The position numbers were made by a program, and so were the translations under genes. Shown one piece after another: positions 46,401-57,728 of a DNA stretch of 64,000 nucleotides. Under the pieces are notes generated by a model. The model was not told the origin of the DNA and ran no database searches. It saw only the letters and a list, made by a program, of their open reading frames with translations. Source of the stretch: Coffea arabica (taxonomy: Eukaryota > Streptophyta > Magnoliopsida > Gentianales > Rubiaceae); the NCBI RefSeq assembly GCF_036785885.1, contig NC_092312.1:11550001-11614000 (forward strand), read 5' to 3'. Numbering within the stretch: the stretch's first letter is position 1; each line of letters starts with the position of its first letter.

Positions 46401-47171
46401 TGTTTGGAAAACTGGACTTGAAGGAGTTTGGTACAAGGTTTGTCTACATTTAGTAGGACTTTTTCTTTGTCATCTATGTCTTTCATTCCTAAAGTTATAC
46501 GTCACTTCATCCTTTTTTGGGATTTCCTTGCAACCTCAGATCAATATTTTACTGTTAAGTCTGTAGTCTTAGATGTTTCCAGAGAGTCCAAACATAATGA
46601 CTAAAACAAAGTTTTACACCTCTGAGCAAGAGTTCAACTGTTAAACTGATGAAACATTTGATGTAGTGTCTAATTTGCTCAGTCCAGTGGTTTAATTTTG
46701 TGATAGTTACAAATTCAGTTACGAGCTTTCTTTGTGATGCAATGCTTGTACAGTCATCATCTCAGACAGTTGACTCTCAATCTTTGTTATCATTGACTTT
46801 ATTAATTTCCCCTAATTTATGGTGTTCGAGTTGTTTGGGGTGGAAAGCTTGCTATATTGTGTTATTTTAGCTTTAAAATCCATTCCACCCAGGCCTCGCT
46901 ACCCAATATACGGGAAACAAATGAGAGCAAACCATCAATTCAAAACTGTATTCAGACTGGGTCTAAATTTCAATGTTATTATTATATTTTCTTTTATTCT
47001 GAAGTGACTATTGTTATCATGCAGTGTATAAGATGCTTGCGGCAGACATCAGCTTTTGATCTACCACGTGCTACCTCCACTGGTAATCAGAATGAGAGGG
47101 CAGTTTGGTGGATCAGCCGATGGGCACATGGCTGCCCAATGTGTGGTGGAACATGGGTCCGAGTTGTATAG
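43457..47171 (+). CDS. MED16: Mediator subunit 16 (MED16/SFR6), 3' half only
   Basis: C-terminal 570 residues of plant MED16, the Mediator tail subunit (SFR6 in Arabidopsis) that links transcription factors to RNA polymerase II in cold, defence and iron responses. Exons are 43457-43539, 43803-44039, 44123-44294, 44426-44946, 45521-45697, 46060-46437 and 47025-47171, all in one frame with good splice sites. Typical blocks are SLNSVIAVLDADFHSLP, AYVDAVLDLASHFITRLRRY, PAVRLIGDCHFLHRLCQLLL, QVRLHYIDGNYTVLPEVVEA, YYGAHGLWPRKRRMSERDAA, and the end GCPMCGGTWVRVV with its paired cysteines. The first visible exon follows a proper acceptor, but the exons for the N-terminal WD40 propeller are missing upstream, where WAPL sequence lies instead. 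Full-length plant MED16 is roughly 1,200-1,300 residues. The surviving frame has no disabling change, so the truncation is recent or an assembly effect. Confidence 0.92.
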
Positions 47172-49074
47172 CTCTTTCAAAGCAACCTGCTCGTAGTTAT
47201 GTACAGATTTGATGAGTTGTTGTGACGCTTGGCCATCTGCATCCTGTATTGCTTTATCATGGAGCTCAGCTGACGGATTGTGGTTTTAAGTGCATTAATT
47301 TGGTTGTAGGATTCTCAGCATAATACAACTGCTGCTTAAAAAGTGGAATTTTTCTTGTTGGGGAACAGTTCCCAAGTTTATCACGTCCTGCGGGAAAGGA
47401 AATGAATTTGGAGGGGAATACTCATTGGTCAAATCAGATGGGAAGTAAGTTCACTCTTTCCCAATATACCCATGGAGTATTCTAGAAACGAAAGACTTGC
47501 ATAGATTCCAAGTAGGATGAATTTCAGAACTGTGGAGCCCTAGTCGTTTGTGAGTTCGCCTTATGACTAATTCTAAGAGCTGCTCGCTGATGATATCGAA
47601 GACAATTTTTCTTGAGTTTCTGACAAATCCTTTCGGATGTCCGGGGGGTGATAAGATGACACTATTTACTTGTACAGAATGTTACAAAGGGCTAGGATTT
47701 CTTGGTTTGTGGTGGCAGTAACTACCCTGAGAAGCCTGTCAAAGATCTGTGGTGCTAAGTTATGGCAGGGTCTGGAGCTTGTGATGTTCTGCGGCTTCGG
47801 CCTTCGCATCTATTTTTCGCTTATGCAGCTGTCTATTCGCATCTATTCTTTGGAAGGTGCCTTGTGAAGAGTTCATAGTTTTTTTCTGGTATTTCTGCCA
47901 TTTTATCATTTACTTGAGGGGCATTTCCAGCCGGTGACCTTATTATGTATAGTATCTGAAATGCTATTTGAAATGTACCATTGTACATCGTTATACTTCT
48001 TTAATGCCTTCTTTTCTTAAATTTTAAGTCGGTAAAGTTGCAGTAAATGTATCTTCTCTAGACCTATTTAATTTCTATGTCTATACTATTATTCTTCGAA
48101 AACAGATAATGATTAGTACTTAATTTTCTTGATTCATCATATACTGCTGTCGTTTAGTTTTCTAAGATCAAAAGTGCACTTAGTATTATTATTATTAGGA
48201 TTATTATGATGTTGAATTAGAACTTATGAGTATTTTAGTTTTCTAACTTTTATTTCAAAAATTTTTGCTCGTATATTCTTGCAGAAAAGGTAAAGGATAT
48301 GCAAATAAGTTTTCTCTGTGTGTGTGTGTGTGTGATAATTAAAAGATGCATCTCCATAAAAATCACCTGATCATGTAAGATGAGGAATATTTAAATTCTC
48401 GGTATTTTAGGCCATTCTTGTAAAGTTCAATATGTGTATTTACTAAATTGTACAGCTCAAGGTGTTTAAGGTCAATTTCTTCCATCCCATATGGGTCTTA
48501 CATTTTCACCAAATTCTCCATCCCCTTTCTCCCACGTCGATTTAGCAGAGAGTCGAGTCACGTGTTTAAGGTCCATTGAGGTTCCTTTCAATCAGCAATT
48601 GCTTGGACGTGAGACGTCGGTTTAGCAGAGAGTCGAGTCACGTGTTTAAGGTCCATTGAGGTTCCTTTCAATCAGCAATTGCTTGGACGTTGGAGTCACG
48701 TGTGAGTGTTTTTATTAAATAACTTCTCAACTCTTTGTTGAGAAAAAAAATTGCACAGCTTGTTTTTTATATCAATTAAATTATATTTCTAACGTTTTTG
48801 TAAAAAAAAAAAAATAATAATAATAAAAATAATCTCCCGATCGTTATTAGACGGCTGCCTCGAGCAAGTCATTTACTATTTCGGTGGTTCAGGACTGCAG
48901 CGCTGCAGTCGTAAATAGTATGTGAAATAAAACATCAAAATCGAACATTAAGAAGTGAAGCAACCGCATGTAAGTGGTGGCGCAGCTGAGTAGTGATGCG
49001 CTGCTCGCTCTTGTTGTGGAGTGTGGTGGTGTAATCAATCCGCGCGTTCTTGCAGTGGCTGACAACAAGGAGAA
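47172..49074. other. Intergenic: MED16 3' flank and TRAPPC13 promoter
   Basis: The first 0.8 kb is probably MED16 3' UTR and flank. 48317-48334 is a GT microsatellite. 48537-48702 has duplicated G-boxes (listed). The last 200 bases hold the TRAPPC13 leader. No further gene. Confidence 0.5.
48537..48702. promoter_or_regulatory. 80-bp tandem duplication with three G-boxes
   Basis: TTTAGCAGAGAGTCGAGTCA begins at 48541 and again at 48621, and each unit contains CACGTG (48559-48564, 48639-48644). A third CACGTG follows at 48697-48702. G-boxes bind bZIP and bHLH factors (light, ABA). The block is about 0.4-0.5 kb upstream of the TRAPPC13 ATG. Confidence 0.7.
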
Positions 49075-52000
49075 ATGAGCAGTTCACAAGCTTCTCATTC
49101 CCTGGCATTTAGGGTGATGAGACTATGCAGGCCGTCTCTCCACGTCGAAACCCCTCTCAAATTCGACCCCTGCGATCTCCTCTTCGGCGAAGACCTCTTC
49201 GACCACCCTCCTGCCGCCGCTCACCTCCCTCGTCTCCTCTCCGACTTCGCCGACTCTTCTTCTTCCGATCTCACTTATCGCTCCCGATTCCTTCTCTCCC
49301 ACCCTTCCGACTCCCTCGGCCTCTCTGCTCTCCTCGTCCTCCCCCAGTCCTTTGGGTAACCCACCCCTTGACTTCCTTTGCCTTATCTTCCCCTTTTTCT
49401 GGTACAGATTTTGTATTTTATTTGTTCTCTTTATGGTTTATTCTGTAGGGCAATATATTTGGGAGAGACATTTTGCAGTTATATTAGTATAAATAACAGC
49501 TCGAATTTTGAAGTCAGGGATGTTATCATCAAGGTTAGATTTGTTTATTAGTTAATCTTCTTCTTTCTTTCTTTCTTTCTTTTGGTTCTATTAATTTGTT
49601 CAGTTGATGTCATTTGCAACTTTTACTTTATTTTAATGATCTTTTTGCACCCACAAAAAAATTAGTAGAAAGCAAAAAGGAGTGTGATGGGCTTGTAACA
49701 TTTTACTATGGCTCTAATATGGAGTAAAATTACTCCACATATGACTTTAATATGTTATAGATAACATTAAATGTATGCAGCAAAATGGCCAGCCTAAAGG
49801 AAAGAAATACAAGTGTAATGGACAAAATTTCATGAGAATTAGTGGACTGTTTACTATACTAAAAAGGACATCTGAGGCAAGTTTTTCAGAACTCCTCTTA
49901 GGGAGCTATGAACATAGAGAAAATTGGGGAGAGAGTGCTAAGTCAAAGAGTTGAGGTTGTAAGCTCATGCTAAGGCTATCTTAGGAAGATCTGATGGCAA
50001 TTTCTCTAGAGTTTGATTGAATCAGATATTACTAAAGAGTATGAGAATTTGACCACCCCCAAAAAAAAAACATGTGCTTGGATAGACGATTATTCAGAGA
50101 AGTTTTTGGAGTAATTACTGTATCACTTTTTAAAATGTAATTTATGTGAGAAAAGTGGATAGTTGGGAAGATAAAATGGTGATCAGAAATTGTGTTTGTG
50201 ATGAAAGCAAATAATGGCCAATCCAAACAAATAATGCTATTTGCTTTGTTTATTTGGTCCTCATGATTTGGAAGTGATACATGGATCTTCACAGGCAGAA
50301 GTCCAGACAGAGAGACAGAGGATACTGCTCTTAGATACATCAAAATCACCTGTAGAATCCATACGTGCTGGAGGGCGTTATGATTTCATTGTGGAACATG
50401 ACGTAAAAGAACTTGGTGCACATACGTGAGTTCCATGTTTCCATCATCAACTTAAATTTAATATACACAGTTTGCCTCGAGTAGTATCCTAATTTGGCTT
50501 TGTCTGTGCGGTGCAATATTGACAGGTTGGTTTGTACAGCTCTTTACAGTGATGGTGATGGGGAGCGTAAATATCTTCCTCAGTTTTTCAAATTCATTGT
50601 TGCAAATCCACTTTCAGTCAGAACAAAGGTACCAATGCTCCCAAGTCCTCGTTGTTCACAATTTAAACAATTTTAGGTGACTGGAATGTAGCTTACATAT
50701 CTACGAAACATTTCACAGCTAAAATTTTTCAGTTACAATGATTGCTGTGTTTTGGCTGCTTTAAAATTTTTTACCTGCAGGTTATCATTACTCTCTCTTG
50801 CTTGTTCTAGCCAAACATTTTGCTCATTTCTATCCTTCTTTTGCTTTTGTGCAGGTTCGGGTTGTCAAGGTACATTGAAGTTTTGTTTATGTTCATGATC
50901 CTTCATACGTATTTACATAATAAGTTGCATTTAACCTCTTTGAATTGTTAACTAAGTATATTCTCAGCTTTCTTTCAGTGGCATGAATCAGTGAAGGGTC
51001 AAAATTGTAATGCTAACTTTATTACAATGCTTTCAAATGCACTTTTGTATCAGGAAACTACTTTTTTGGAGGCTTGTATAGAAAATCATACCAAATCAAA
51101 TCTCTTTATGGACCAAGTAGAGTTTGAGCCAGCTCAATACTGGAGTGCTACATTACTTCAGGCTGATGATAATTGTTCAGAAAATGATTCGTTAACTAGG
51201 TAAGTAGATTGTGCATGCTATATGCTGTAGTTGCTGAAGCTAGAGATGTGTCAAATGTTGTTTAATTTTGCCCTTTCTATTAGTGTATTTGAACATCAAG
51301 TTCTAATTTCTTCTGATAGGGAATTATTTAAGCCACCTACACTTATCAGATCTGGAGGAGGAATTCACAACTATCTGTATCAATTGAAATCATCCATACA
51401 GGGACAGCCACAAATGAAAGTTGAGGGAAGTAATGTCCTTGGCAAATTTCAGATAACATGGCGAACAAATCTGGGTGAGCCTGGTCGCCTGCAGACGCAA
51501 CAGATTCTTGGTAGCGTAAGTGATTTCCACTCATATCAGTTAAAATTTAGGTTAACACATGCCTAGATTTTGCAAGCAAAGGGGGGTTACTGATCACTGT
51601 TTAGATGTAACTTATCCGAGAGATGATGGTGTCACAAATGAATTTTACGCTCTGCAGCTTGCCAATATCTACTTATCACATCTTACTGGGTATCTTGTGG
51701 TGAATAAAAGGAGAGATCTGCTGCAAGAATAGAAATAGGAAAACTTCCAAAGCTTGTATTTATTTTTTACTTGTTAAAAAGAGATTCTTGGCATCTTTGA
51801 GTCTTAGAGTTACGTCTGACTTAGACCTGTAGGTACATATTTTACCTATTGATATAAAGTTTATCTTCTTAGGTCTCTGATATTTTATCTGCTTTCAGCC
51901 TGTAGTACACAAAGATATTGAGTTGCAGGCTGTGGAGGTACCATCTCTTGTCATCTTCGAGAAGCCCTTCTTGGTAACTTTCATTTATTTAAGCAAATAG

Positions 52001-53614
52001 GACTAGGGGGGTCAAATTATAACTTGCTGTATTCATTATTCTTCTCTTTGTCCTCCTATGATCCTTTTTTTTTTCTCTTACAGTTGCGCTTAAATCTCAC
52101 AAATCAGACAGATAGGATACTAGGCCCCTTTCAAGTTTGGTTGTCGCAAAGTGATTCTTTTGATGAGAAGGCTGTTTTGGTCAATGGCCTTCAGATGATG
52201 GTGAGACATAAAAATGGCTAGCAGTAAACTTTGCTTTTGGGTTTTGTTAAGATGCTAGTTTAATCTTATTCTTCCAGCATTCTCTTGAATACTATATTCC
52301 ACTGTTCCTGGTTGTTTGGAAGGGTTTGATTAAACATCTAAGAGACTTAGGTATGTAGTTATCACTTCATAGTAGGCTTTAACTGACAATGATATTTGAA
52401 GCTTTGCAAGTCCATCCTATGAAGCTTACTTTGTCCATTGGATCCTCTTAACTTTTACGCATCATTGCAGCCTTTGGCGGAGGTGGAAGCATCGAGTTCT
52501 TCTGAATTCCAACTGGTAAGAAGAGTCTTCTGCAACATTTTTCTTGACCATATTAGTTTGAAGATTCAACTTTTGCTAAGTGAAATGCAAAATAATATCT
52601 CAACCTTGAAAGTTTGGAATTTTTACTTTCTAATGGTCAGAAATTAAATGTTGTGCATGGCTGTTATTGGGAAGTATAGCTTCAGTTCTTGCAAAGCAGG
52701 ACTTTTAATTTCTATGGGGATAAATGTCGACTGATGGATGTTTAAAAAATCAGAGTAAAAAGTGTCCAAGTTGCTAGCTATAACTTGATTTAATCTGCCA
52801 AAGCTGAAGAGAACCGACGTATTAGAAGATTGTATTTCTGTGCTTATTCCTCCTCCTCCTCCTTTCTCTCTTTCTTTTGTTAGGTTATAGTCTTAGTTTC
52901 TCAAAACCCCCCCGCTAGTATGTGGAAGGCACTGTTGACTATGCACGTTGTTAGTTGTATCGAATCTAGTAATCATTGAAATTGCTATGATTGGGCAAGT
53001 ACGTGCAACTGATGATTTTTTCAAGCTTGGGACTTTATAGTAGTTACTCGACTGTTACTGCAATTGCTTGCCATAATTCTTGGTCCTTTTGCTTTCAGAA
53101 CTTAATAGCAACAAAGCGCGGAATTCAGAAAATCACTGGAATTACTGTGTTTGACACACGGGAGAAGAAAACTTACGAGTCCTTGCTAGAACTAGAGGTT
53201 AGTATTCTATCAATACTTTGGCTGCAACTTTGACTGAACTTGGGAGGCAAATGCTAAGATTGCTTTTTACTGACCTTGATTTGGCAATAGGATGATTATA
53301 TATATATATATATAATTTTAATATTCCAAGAACCTACGAACAGGTTATTTGATCTTAACTCTGTCAGTGGAAGGAAAAACCCATGTTGTGTTAGTCGGAC
53401 TAAAGAAATTAGCAAGTATGATGGGATAGAGAGAGAGAAAAGTGATGACATTTCATTACCAGATCACATCCTTTTTAAAGATCAGATCATGGACTTTCAA
53501 GTCAGATTGAAAACACAATTTATGTGGGGTGGCTACTATAGTTGCTGATGGGTTTTTAATCTGACGTGTTTGGGGGTTATTGTGCAGATATTCGTGGATT
53601 CAGACTACACCTGA
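49075..53614 (+). CDS. TRAPPC13: TRAPPC13 homologue (TRAPP complex subunit 13)
   Basis: Complete 12-exon gene for a 439-residue DUF974 protein, the TRAPPC13 subunit of TRAPP complexes that tether vesicles and activate Rab GTPases in the secretory pathway. Exons are 49075-49355, 49449-49533, 50295-50425, 50526-50628, 50855-50869, 51054-51199, 51320-51515, 51899-51973, 52084-52200, 52471-52515, 53099-53197 and 53588-53614. The sum is exactly divisible by three and every junction keeps frame. Characteristic blocks are SLAFRVMRLCRPSLHVETPL, GETFCSYISINNSSNFEVRD, NPLSVRTKVRVVKETTFLEA, LGKFQITWRTNLGEPGRLQT and QKITGITVFDTREKKTYESL. Exon 5 is a 15-nucleotide microexon (VRVVK) and the last exon encodes only IFVDSDYT. 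The ATG at 49075 is the first in the frame. Intron 2 (0.76 kb) may hold a small MITE. Length is normal and nothing looks broken. Confidence 0.93.
50075..50240. mobile_element. Small MITE candidate in TRAPPC13 intron 2
   Basis: The left end GTGCTTGGATAGACGATTATT is mirrored by the right end (complement) TTGTTTGGATTGGCCATTATT, about 165 bp apart, with AT-rich interior. This is the TTTGGAT-type end seen in Tourist-like MITEs. Borders and target duplication are not clear. Confidence 0.4.
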
Positions 53615-53619
53615 GCTCT

Positions 53620-55871
53620 GGTGCCTCCGGTTTGTTCACAGGATGTGCTCTAACTTGCGTTGTGAGCTTTCATGAGAGCTCTGCTTGGTATATTGTGCCC
53701 TTTGACTCAGCGAGCTCGTCGGACTATGAGGCCCGGATGCTACACCATTTCGGAGCTGATGCCTATTTATGATTGGCCCGGTGAACTTTGTGACCTTCCG
53801 TTTGAAGCATTGTAGTGGATGAAGGAAATGATCTTCTTGACAAGAAATGTCTTCACCAGTCGTAACTGTATACCACATTCTACATGGATTTTGCTTCTTT
53901 GCTTGTATACTAGTTTAGAAAAAAATAATATAACGTCAATTGACTCTGGACATTTTTTTTGTCTCCCTTTCTCCTTTTACAAGATCAATATGTTCCTGTA
54001 AGAACTTCTCCATTTTTTGTTTAATTCTTTTCCATCTTGCTTTACACTTCTTTACACACACTATTAATTTGGTGTATCGTACATTTCTTATTTTAACATC
54101 CTTTATGTGTTGGATTTAATATGTTACAGAGTGTGAGTGTTACCTTTATTATGATAAAAAATTTTACTACTTTATATTTCGGTTTTTGATTTTCAACTTT
54201 TTGGTCAATATCGATTGGAGCAAATTACTTGAGTAACCATACAGAGTTAACTATGAAGAGTTATTTGCCTAAATAACTCCCTTCACAAAAAATATTCCCA
54301 AAATGATTCAATTTCATACTTTATTCTCATAACAACTTTTTTTGTTATCCATCAGATCAAATTCAAATGGAAATGAGAAAAAGGGTAAAACCCTTCATTA
54401 GCCATTAATATAGTCCAAAAATCACCCACATGACTATAGTATTCTACTCAGAATTTAGCTTCTCTTTTTTTACTATAATATCATACTTTGACTTTACTTG
54501 TCACTCTATTGTCCAAAAAAGTCTTGAATACTTAACATAATCTGGCGATATTTCTAAACATGAGAGCAAAAGTCTTGAATATTTAAATAAAATTGACAAT
54601 ATTTTCAAAGATGAGAGCAAAATCTAAAATTTGACTGTTCATCTTTGTTCCAGTTGCAGCAATTTTCTCTTTGTGATGCTATCCTTCTTATTAAAAAATA
54701 ATAATAAAAGAAAAACTCAATACAAATCTAGGGAAACTGGAATTATCACTAAGCATGAAAGCAAAATCTAGAATTTTGATTGTTCACCTCCATTCCAGTT
54801 GCGGTAATTTTCTCTTTTTGATGCTCTCTTTCCTATTAAAAATAAAAAAGAAAAAAAATAGGAAAAACTCACTACAAATCTAGCAAAATTGGAATTATTA
54901 GTATGTTTATACAAAAAAATTCATCACTTGTTAATTCAAAATTTTCCGTCACTCTCTCCATTCAATCAATCAATCGTACAAAAATTAGTTTTGATTTTGT
55001 CATGCTACATTGAACGGGAACTCATTGTGCATGTGGCTATATGGGAGGAATAGCATGTAGGGCTGAGGAAAACAGTCTTATGCTTTTTATTTGGAATCGA
55101 TATTCGTCGGTCCGGAGCCTCCTATGTTAATAATGATGGTAACGAGAATTTGATTGAGTTTGAAGAATTTGATTTAGAAAGCATGGAGGACGCTGCTCCT
55201 TGTTAGGGGATAAGGTCAGAAGATTAGATTAGTAATAAAATTTGGAGTTGAATCATTGTAGGAATATTTTTTGAAAAAAAAAGGTTATTTTGGCAAAAAA
55301 CTCTAACTATGAAAGGGACCAAAATTTATACATTTGATAGTTTACTGGGTGATTAGAACTTGGCAATTGAGATTGTTTTATGCTTCTTAACGTGATAATG
55401 CATGATTCAAAAAGGGCTTTATTTGGAATATTAAAGTTGTCCTGATTTTTATATACATTTCATCCATTGTATGTAATCAAATTAATGAGAGTAATATACA
55501 TATAGTAACATATATATAAGAAAGTAAATTAACTATTAATGCTTTAAAAGTATCACCTAATTTTATCTTTTTATTAAAAATAAAACATTGGACCGATTTG
55601 TTGATTTGAGCACCAAATAAACAGACTCAGCTGAAATGGGACTATTGTAATTCCTTCAATGCTGTACAATTAATACGGGAAATGACGATAGAGTTGGCAA
55701 CCCTAAAACTTGAGCTTAAATTTGTCTAACATCTACTAACACTACTAATAGTTCTCATATTTAGTTGGGCGACTTAAATCTTGCAACTGGGATGAAAATA
55801 CAAATACCAAGGAAGAGTACCATTCCTGCCATTGCTCGATAACATCGTTCCATAATTCCTGAAGTCTGTAG
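53620..55871. other. Intergenic, AT-rich, no gene seen
   Basis: The first 0.4 kb is the likely TRAPPC13 3' UTR. 54560-54900 holds two diverged copies of a TTCCAGTTGC(A/G)G(C/T)AATTTTCTCTTT segment (54648 and 54794). No coding region recognised. Confidence 0.5.
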
Positions 55872-55934
55872 TCAGCCCTCCCAGAAAAATATCGTCTTCA
55901 GTACTTCACAAAAATAGCCAAAATTGCTGTTAAC

Positions 55935-57728
55935 TTGGCCCCAAAACTACCTCACGTTCTCCTCCAAGAAAAATTTGTTTCTCTATTGAAATCATGTAAG
56001 AAAGCCAGGCAAGTCAAAGCAATACAGACCCAGATTATAACTCACGCTCTTGACCCCAGCAACCAATATACAATCCCAACTTTACTCTCAAAATGCTTTG
56101 TTATAAACCAAGTCTCGTATGCCCACACAGTGTTCGATGGAATTCATAGCAGAAATGCCTCCGTGTACAATGCAATGTTCAAAGGCTATCTGGACTATGA
56201 GATGTTGAATGAAGTAATATTGTTGTTCAATGATATGATTCGCGAAAATGTTAGTCCTAATGGTTACACATTTCCAATGGTGCTTAAATCTTGCCTGAGA
56301 CTAATGGCCTTAAAAGAAGGCGAGATGGTGCATTCTTTGGTGTTGAAATTTGGGTTCAAGTCAAATACCTATGTCGGTTCTACTTTGATTGAAATGTACG
56401 CGAGGGCAGGCCAAGTAAGCTGCGCCTGTAGAGTGTTTGCTGAGATGGTTTTGAGGAATGTTGTTACATGGACTTCAATGATCAATGGTTTTGTTTTGAA
56501 TGGCGATTTGGTTTCCGCAAGGAGGCTCTTTGATTTGGCACCCGAGCGGGATGTTGTGTTGTGGAATACTATGTTGTTAGGTTACATTGAGCACGTGGAT
56601 ATGGCGGAGGCTAGAAAGCTTTTTGATGTGATGCCCAATAAGGACTTGATGTCTTGGAATACCATGTTAAATGGCTATGCGAATAATGGGGATGTTGAAC
56701 GGTGTGAAGAACTCTTTGAAGAGATGCCACAGAGAAATATCTTCTCATGGAATGGGTTGATTGGAGGGTATGCCCATAATGGACGGTTTGTTGAAGTCCT
56801 TGGAACATTCAAAAGGATGCTAAATGAGTCCGATGTGCAGCCTACTGATGCCACGCTTGTGAATGTGTTGTCAGCTTGTGCAAGGTTAGGTGCACTTGAT
56901 TTGGGCAAGTGGGTTCATGTATATGCTGAGAGTACTGGGTACAAGGATAACCTTTATGTTTGTAATGGTTTAATTGATTTGTATGCCAAGTGCGGGATGA
57001 TAGAAAGTGCAATCAATGTTTTTAGGAACATGGGAAGAAAAGATTTGATATCCTGGAACACAATTATTAATGGCTTAGCAGTACATGGTCATGGAGCTTA
57101 TGCTTTAAAGTTGTTTAGTGAGATGAAACTTGAAGGAGAAAAACCAGACGCAATTACTTTTATAGGTATTTTATGTGCTTGTTCTCATATGGGTTTAGTT
57201 GATGAAGGATTTCAGTATTTTCAGTCAATGGTTGATGAGTACTCAATTGCGCCACAAATTGTGCATTATGGTTGCATTGTTGATCTACTAGGTCGTGCTG
57301 GACTTCTGGAGCAGGCTGTGGATTTTGTGAACAAAATGCCAGTAAAAGCAGATGCTGTGATTTGGACCACTTTACTTGGTGCTTGTAGAGTTCACAAGAA
57401 TGTTGAAATTGCTGAACTAGCTCTTCAAAAACTTATCCAGATTGAGCCTAGAAATCCATCAAACTATGTGATGCTGGGAAACATTTATCGAGCTGCTAAA
57501 ATATGGAAAGATGTTGCACGACTTAAAGTTGCAGAGAGGGATACTGGATCTAGGAAATTGCCAGGTTGCAGCTCAGTTGAAGTTGAGGATGGAGTGGTTG
57601 AGTTCTACTCATTTGACGAAAGGCATTCTAGCTCAGAGGAGATATATGATGCCCTGAGAGGATTGATGAATGTGTTGCTATCAGATGGATATGTCCCAGA
57701 TTTTGTGGAGCTTGGTCAGGGAATCTAG
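55935..57728 (+). CDS. Pentatricopeptide repeat protein, PCMP-E type
   Basis: Intronless 597-codon gene for a PLS-class PPR protein, organelle-targeted RNA-binding proteins used in RNA editing, splicing or stability. It has about a dozen repeats, including the VVTWTSMINGFVLNGDLVSA, DLMSWNTMLNGYANNGDVER and DLISWNTIINGLAVHGHGAY types. E and E+ domains follow (VIWTTLLGACRVHKNVEIAE, then GCSSVEVEDGVVEFYSFDER), with no DYW deaminase domain. It resembles the Arabidopsis At3g29230-type PCMP-E proteins. The frame has no ATG where the protein should begin. The position matching the expected start is TTG at 55935 in the context AACTTGGCC. The frame is open back to a TAG at 55869 without an ATG, and the first internal ATG (in NAMFKGYL) would remove about 80 residues, including the start of the repeats. 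Possible explanations are a lost start codon, non-AUG initiation or an upstream exon. Confidence 0.88.
   Translation: MAPKLPHVLLQEKFVSLLKSCKKARQVKAIQTQIITHALDPSNQYTIPTLLSKCFVINQVSYAHTVFDGIHSRNASVYNAMFKGYLDYEMLNEVILLFNDMIRENVSPNGYTFPMVLKSCLRLMALKEGEMVHSLVLKFGFKSNTYVGSTLIEMYARAGQVSCACRVFAEMVLRNVVTWTSMINGFVLNGDLVSARRLFDLAPERDVVLWNTMLLGYIEHVDMAEARKLFDVMPNKDLMSWNTMLNGYANNGDVERCEELFEEMPQRNIFSWNGLIGGYAHNGRFVEVLGTFKRMLNESDVQPTDATLVNVLSACARLGALDLGKWVHVYAESTGYKDNLYVCNGLIDLYAKCGMIESAINVFRNMGRKDLISWNTIINGLAVHGHGAYALKLFSEMKLEGEKPDAITFIGILCACSHMGLVDEGFQYFQSMVDEYSIAPQIVHYGCIVDLLGRAGLLEQAVDFVNKMPVKADAVIWTTLLGACRVHKNVEIAELALQKLIQIEPRNPSNYVMLGNIYRAAKIWKDVARLKVAERDTGSRKLPGCSSVEVEDGVVEFYSFDERHSSSEEIYDALRGLMNVLLSDGYVPDFVELGQGI

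Noticed and set aside
53566-53772. 68-codon frame overlapping the TRAPPC13 last exon
   Set aside because: Different frame from the real last exon, which ends at 53614; the rest is 3' UTR.
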